DNA from: Stenotrophomonas sp.
Lineage (GTDB): Bacteria; Pseudomonadota; Gammaproteobacteria; Xanthomonadales; Xanthomonadaceae
DNA: 7,073 nucleotides
Assembly (NCBI GenBank): GCA_003510825.1
Contig: DOKO01000437.1
Span: 1 to 7,073, forward strand
Direction: 5' to 3'
Shown here: positions 4,205-7,073 of the stretch, piece after piece
How the letters are laid out: each line of letters starts with the position of its first letter
Position numbering within the stretch: the stretch's first letter is position 1
Position numbers and translations under genes: made by a program
Notes under the pieces: model-generated
The model's database searches: none
The model's input: only the letters and a program-made list of their open reading frames with translations
Told to the model about the DNA's origin: nothing

Positions 4205-5170
4205 TCAGCCGTTCAGCAGCGGGCCGGACACGTCCGGTGCTGCGCCGGCCGGCACGCCCTCGGCATCGAGGGTGAACAGTGCCTGCGGCAGGCGCTTGAA
4301 CTGGTCGGCCAGCTCCAGCAGGAAGCCATGCATGGCCGAGCTGCGCCGCCAGACCATGGCGATGCGCCGGCTGGGGCGGCCTTCGCCGGTGAAGTCGAGC
4401 AGGCGGATGTTGTTCGAGCGTGGCACCGGCGGCTGCACCGACAGGCTCGGCAGCAGGGTGATGCCGACGTCGGCGGCGACCATCTGCCGCAGCGTTTCCA
4501 GGCTGGTGGCGCGGAATTCGGATTTCTCGTTGGCGCCGAACAGGCGGCAGACTTCCAGTGCCTGGTCACGCAGGCAGTGGCCGTCTTCCAGCAGCAGCAG
4601 CTTCTGCGTGGCCAGTTCCTGCACGTCCAGGTGTTCGCGGCGGGCCAGCGGATGGCGCCCGGACACGGCCAGCAGGAAGGGTTCCTCGAACAGGAACTCG
4701 GCATGCAGCTGGTCGTCGATCACCGGCAGCGCCAGCAGGGCGGCGTCCAGCTTGCCTTCGCGCAGGCGCTCCAGCAGCACGTCGCTCTTTTCCTCGACCA
4801 GCAGCAGTTCCAGTTCGGGGAAGCGGTCGCGGATGCGCGGGATCACGTGCGGCAGCAGGTAGGGGCCCAGGGTCGGGAAGATCCCCAGGCGCACCGTGCC
4901 GGCTTCCGGGTCGCGGCTGCGTCGCGCCGCTTCCTTCAGCTGTTCCACTTCGGACACGATCACCCGTGCGCGCATCGCCGCTTCCTGCCCGGCCGGGGTC
5001 AGCATCACCTTGCGCGGTGCGCGTTCCACCAGCGGTACGCCCAGCTCCTCTTCCAGCTTGCGGATCTGGGTGGACAGCGTGGGCTGGCTGACGAAACAGG
5101 AAGCGGCGGCCCGGCCGAAGTGCTTGTGATCGGCCAGGGCCACCAGGTATTTCAGATCGCGAAGATTCAT
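4205..5170 (-). CDS. oxyR: Peroxide-sensing LysR-family regulator OxyR
   Basis: OxyR is a cytoplasmic transcription factor that senses hydrogen peroxide through a cysteine pair and controls ahpC, ahpF, katG-type and related genes. The 321-residue product has an N-terminal helix-turn-helix (MNLRDLKYLVALADHKHFGR through SQPTLSTQIRKLEEELG, about 1-60) and a LysR effector domain. The sensor motif GHCLRDQALEVC places the peroxidatic and resolving cysteines at Cys199 and Cys208, the same numbers as in E. coli; Thr100, His198 and Arg201 of the redox pocket are also present. The C-terminus is about 16 residues longer than E. coli's 305. It starts 73 nt after the ahpF stop on the same strand, and the Shine-Dalgarno is poor (a GGGG run 7 nt upstream, inside an inverted repeat). 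The ahpF-oxyR linkage matches Xanthomonas. Its DNA targets, probably upstream of ahpC, are outside this window. Confidence 0.97.
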   Translation of the reverse strand: MNLRDLKYLVALADHKHFGRAAASCFVSQPTLSTQIRKLEEELGVPLVERAPRKVMLTPAGQEAAMRARVIVSEVEQLKEAARRSRDPEAGTVRLGIFPTLGPYLLPHVIPRIRDRFPELELLLVEEKSDVLLERLREGKLDAALLALPVIDDQLHAEFLFEEPFLLAVSGRHPLARREHLDVQELATQKLLLLEDGHCLRDQALEVCRLFGANEKSEFRATSLETLRQMVAADVGITLLPSLSVQPPVPRSNNIRLLDFTGEGRPSRRIAMVWRRSSAMHGFLLELADQFKRLPQALFTLDAEGVPAGAAPDVSGPLLNG

Positions 5171-5178
5171 CGTAAGAC

Positions 5179-5234
5179 CCCAGGGGTAACGGACCGGCTT
5201 ACCCAGCAGGCAATGGTGCCCCCGATACCCTGGG
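5179..5234 (-). promoter_or_regulatory. Inverted repeat in the ahpF-oxyR spacer overlapping the oxyR ribosome binding region
   Basis: CCCAGGGGTA (5179-5188) is complementary to TACCCTGGG (5226-5234) apart from one bulged base. On the minus-strand transcript the arm nearer oxyR contains the only G-rich stretch in front of its ATG. Folding could lower oxyR translation; this is an inference from pairing alone. Confidence 0.4.
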
Positions 5235-5243
5235 AACGAATGA

Positions 5244-6836
5244 TCAGGCCGCCTCGGCCACCGCGCCGCTGCCCTTGCTCACGGACGAACGGATCAGGTG
5301 GTCGAAGGCGCTCAGTGCCGCGGTGGAACCGGCGCCCATGGCGATGATGATCTGCTTGTAGGGTACCGTGGTGCAATCGCCTGCGGCGAACACGCCCGGC
5401 AGGTTGGTCTGCCCGCGGTCATCGATGACGATCTCGCCACGCGGCGACAGCGCCACGCTGTCCTTCAGCCATTCGGTGTTGGGCAGCAGGCCGATCTGCA
5501 CGAAGATGCCTTCCAGTTCGACCCGGTGGGCATCGCCGCCGACACGGTCCTTGTAGACCAGGCCGGTGACGCGGCTGCCATCGCCGAGCACTTCGGTGGT
5601 CTGCGCGCTGGTCAGCACGGTCACGTTGCCCAGGCTGCGCAGCTTCTTCTGCAGCACTTCATCGGCGCGCAGGCTGGAATCGAACTCCAGCAGGGTCACA
5701 TGCGACACGATGCCGGCCAGATCGATGGCTGCTTCCACGCCGGAGTTGCCGCCACCGATCACCGCCACGCGCTTGCCCTTGAACAGCGGGCCATCGCAGT
5801 GCGGGCAGTAGGCCACACCCTTGTTGCGGTACTGGTCCTCGCCCGGCACGTTCATCTGCCGCCAGCGTGCGCCGGTGGACAGGATGACCGAGCGCGACTT
5901 CAGCACCGCGCCGTTTTCCAGCTGCACCTGCACCAGGCCGTCTTCGCCGGCCGGCACCAGCGCGGTGGCGCGCTGCAGGTCCATGATGTCCACCTCGTAC
6001 TCGCGCACGTGCTGTTCCAGCGCGGTGGCCAGCTTCGGGCCCTCGGTCTCCTTCACCGAAATGAAGTTCTCGATCGCCATGGTGTCCAGCACCTGGCCAC
6101 CGAAACGCTCGGCGGCGATGCCGGTGCGGATGCCCTTGCGCGCGGCGTAGATGGCCGCTGCGGCACCGGCCGGGCCACCGCCGACCACCAGCACGTCGAA
6201 GGCGTCCTTGGCGGCGATCTTCTCGGCGTCGCGCTTGCCGGCGTTGGTGTCCAGCTTGGCCACGATCTGTTCCAGGGTCATGCGGCCCTGGTCGAACACT
6301 TCACCGTTGAGGTACACGGTGGGCACGGACATGATCTCGCGCTTTTCCACTTCGTCCTGGAACAGCGCGCCGTCGATGGCCACGTGCTGGATGCGCGGGT
6401 TGAGCACGGCGGCCAGGTTCAGCGCCTGCACCACGTCCGGGCAGTTCTGGCAGGACAGCGAGAAGTAGGTCTCGAAGCGGTAATCGCCTTCCAGGTTCTG
6501 CACCTGCTCGATCAGCTCGGCCGTGGCCTTGGACGGGTGGCCGCCCACCTGCAGCAGGGCCAGCACCAGCGAGGTGAACTCGTGGCCCATAGGCAGGCCG
6601 GCGAAGGTCAGGTGGATGTCCTGGCCCGGGGTGCCCAGGTCGAAGGACGGCACGCGGCCCTGGCCGTCGCGCAGGATCTGCAGCGAGATCTTGTCCGACA
6701 GGCTTTCCAGGGTCTGCAGCAGTTCCAGCATTTCCTGCGACTTGGCACCGTCATCGGCGTGCGCGGTGATCTGGATCGGGCGGGTCACGCGCTCCAGATA
6801 GGTCTTCAGCTGCGACTGCAGGTTGGCGTCCAACAT
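5244..6836 (-). CDS. ahpF: Alkyl hydroperoxide reductase flavoprotein subunit AhpF
   Basis: AhpF passes electrons from NADH through FAD and two disulfide centres to the peroxiredoxin AhpC, which reduces hydrogen peroxide and organic peroxides in the cytoplasm. The 530-residue product (E. coli 521) has the N-terminal twin-thioredoxin domain (about 1-200) with redox centre SLSCQNCPD (Cys129, Cys132). It then has a thioredoxin-reductase-like part with the FAD-binding GGGPAGAAAA (219-228), the second redox centre AYCPHCDGP (Cys344, Cys347), the NAD-binding GGGNSGVEAA (361-370), and the FAD-contacting GVFAAGDCT (481-489). The N-terminal domain distinguishes it from plain thioredoxin reductase. The start at 6836 has AGGAGA 5 nt upstream. 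It lies 197 nt or more downstream of ahpC through a spacer rich in hairpins, and 73 nt before oxyR, with which it likely shares a transcript. All catalytic motifs are intact. Confidence 0.98.
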   Translation of the reverse strand: MLDANLQSQLKTYLERVTRPIQITAHADDGAKSQEMLELLQTLESLSDKISLQILRDGQGRVPSFDLGTPGQDIHLTFAGLPMGHEFTSLVLALLQVGGHPSKATAELIEQVQNLEGDYRFETYFSLSCQNCPDVVQALNLAAVLNPRIQHVAIDGALFQDEVEKREIMSVPTVYLNGEVFDQGRMTLEQIVAKLDTNAGKRDAEKIAAKDAFDVLVVGGGPAGAAAAIYAARKGIRTGIAAERFGGQVLDTMAIENFISVKETEGPKLATALEQHVREYEVDIMDLQRATALVPAGEDGLVQVQLENGAVLKSRSVILSTGARWRQMNVPGEDQYRNKGVAYCPHCDGPLFKGKRVAVIGGGNSGVEAAIDLAGIVSHVTLLEFDSSLRADEVLQKKLRSLGNVTVLTSAQTTEVLGDGSRVTGLVYKDRVGGDAHRVELEGIFVQIGLLPNTEWLKDSVALSPRGEIVIDDRGQTNLPGVFAAGDCTTVPYKQIIIAMGAGSTAALSAFDHLIRSSVSKGSGAVAEAA

Positions 6837-6908
6837 GGTCTTCTCCTGGCTTCAGGCAAACAGGGGGCGTGGCACCGCTGCAAAAGGTAGCGGACCAGCG
6901 AGGGGGTA

Positions 6909-6980
6909 GGGGTGAACCCAAGAGGGCAGCGCGGACCTGTGGAAGGGGCGATGCGGGCGCGGCCGTCTTGGGTTCACCCC
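6909..6980 (-). other. Long-range perfect inverted repeat in the ahpC-ahpF spacer
   Basis: GGGGTGAACCCAAGA (6909-6923) is perfectly complementary to 6966-6980, 15 bp with a 42-nt loop. There is no T-tract, so it is not an intrinsic terminator. In an ahpC-ahpF transcript it would form a strong structure about 70 nt before the ahpF start, and it may limit read-through or stabilise the ahpC 3' end. The sequence between it and the ahpF ATG shows only the ribosome binding site. Confidence 0.8.
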
Positions 6981-6983
6981 CAC

Positions 6984-7000
6984 GCCGGCGTGGGGCCGGC
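6984..7000 (-). other. GC-rich hairpin with CCCAC loop, spacer hairpin 2
   Basis: On the minus strand GCCGGC-CCCAC-GCCGGC forms a 6-bp stem with a 5-nt loop. It sits 3 nt before the long inverted repeat and shares a 13-nt direct repeat (CGGCGTGGGGCCG on the plus strand, 6986-6998) with the next hairpin at 7022-7034. Confidence 0.75.
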
Positions 7001-7018
7001 ACGGGGATGAGGAGCGCA

Positions 7019-7037
7019 CCGCGGCGTGGGGCCGCGG
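7019..7037 (-). other. GC-rich hairpin with CCCAC loop, spacer hairpin 1
   Basis: On the minus strand CCGCGGC-CCCAC-GCCGCGG forms a 7-bp stem with the same 5-nt loop as the hairpin at 6984. It lies 15 nt after the ahpC stop. The outer stem pairs differ from the other hairpin in a compensatory way. No T-tract follows. Confidence 0.75.
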
Positions 7038-7052
7038 CAGGCCGGTGCTGCT

Positions 7053-7073
7053 TTAGATCTTGCCGACCAGGTC
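7053..7073 (-). CDS. ahpC: AhpC peroxiredoxin, last six codons and stop (partial at window edge)
   Basis: The minus strand at the right edge reads Asp-Leu-Val-Gly-Lys-Ile then TAA. This DLVGKI ending is the C-terminus of AhpC, the 2-Cys peroxiredoxin that reduces peroxides and is itself reduced by AhpF. The position directly upstream of ahpF supports the call. Only seven codons are visible, so no catalytic residue can be checked here. The gene would continue beyond the window with its start and the likely OxyR-controlled promoter to the right. Confidence 0.85.
   Translation of the reverse strand, partial: DLVGKI

Noticed and set aside
5298..6890. A long plus-strand open frame of 530 codons opposite ahpF
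   Set aside because: It is antisense to an intact, motif-complete ahpF and arises from third-position GC bias; its translation is rich in His, Gln and Val with no family motif.

Overview
The window looks like a core chromosomal stretch of a GC-rich gammaproteobacterium of the Xanthomonadaceae, most likely Stenotrophomonas. The reasons are the high GC coding style, the gene order ahpC-ahpF-oxyR-rnk (which resembles the ahpC / ahpF-oxyR-orfX arrangement described in Xanthomonas), and short GTAG-headed palindromes of the SMAG type known from Stenotrophomonas maltophilia. The genus is an inference from these features, not a database match.

Layout from left to right: (1) the N-terminal 321 codons of glutaminyl-tRNA synthetase (glnS, minus strand, running off the left edge); (2) a divergent spacer with one GTAG palindrome; (3) a plus-strand pair, a small DUF2007-type gene followed 9 nt later by msrA (peptide methionine sulfoxide reductase A); (4) a 589-nt gene-free region, 2081-2669, between the convergent genes msrA and tal; (5) a minus-strand gene string read right to left: the last codons of ahpC, then ahpF, oxyR, rnk and tal.

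The genes share a theme. AhpC/AhpF detoxify peroxides using NADH, OxyR senses peroxide and should control them, and MsrA across the convergent region repairs oxidised methionine. Transaldolase belongs to the pentose phosphate pathway that helps supply NADPH. Rnk is a GreA-like regulator linked to nucleotide metabolism. Spacing suggests ahpF-oxyR and rnk-tal may be partly co-transcribed, but there are hairpins in the ahpC-ahpF, ahpF-oxyR and oxyR-rnk spacers that could set different levels for each part.

The most unusual content is in the msrA-tal intergenic region. It holds two copies of a composite structured element (about 2171-2292 and 2474-2594) in inverted orientation around a strong bidirectional terminator. 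Each copy has 26-bp outer arms enclosing exactly 52 nt. The arm sequences differ between copies, but each interior folds into two small hairpins with the same hexaloop, and the stem differences are compensatory. A 13-nt flank (TTCGACAGTTTCC) abuts the same end of each copy. This pattern points to conserved structure rather than coding sequence. A hexamer tandem repeat lies on the msrA side of the first copy.
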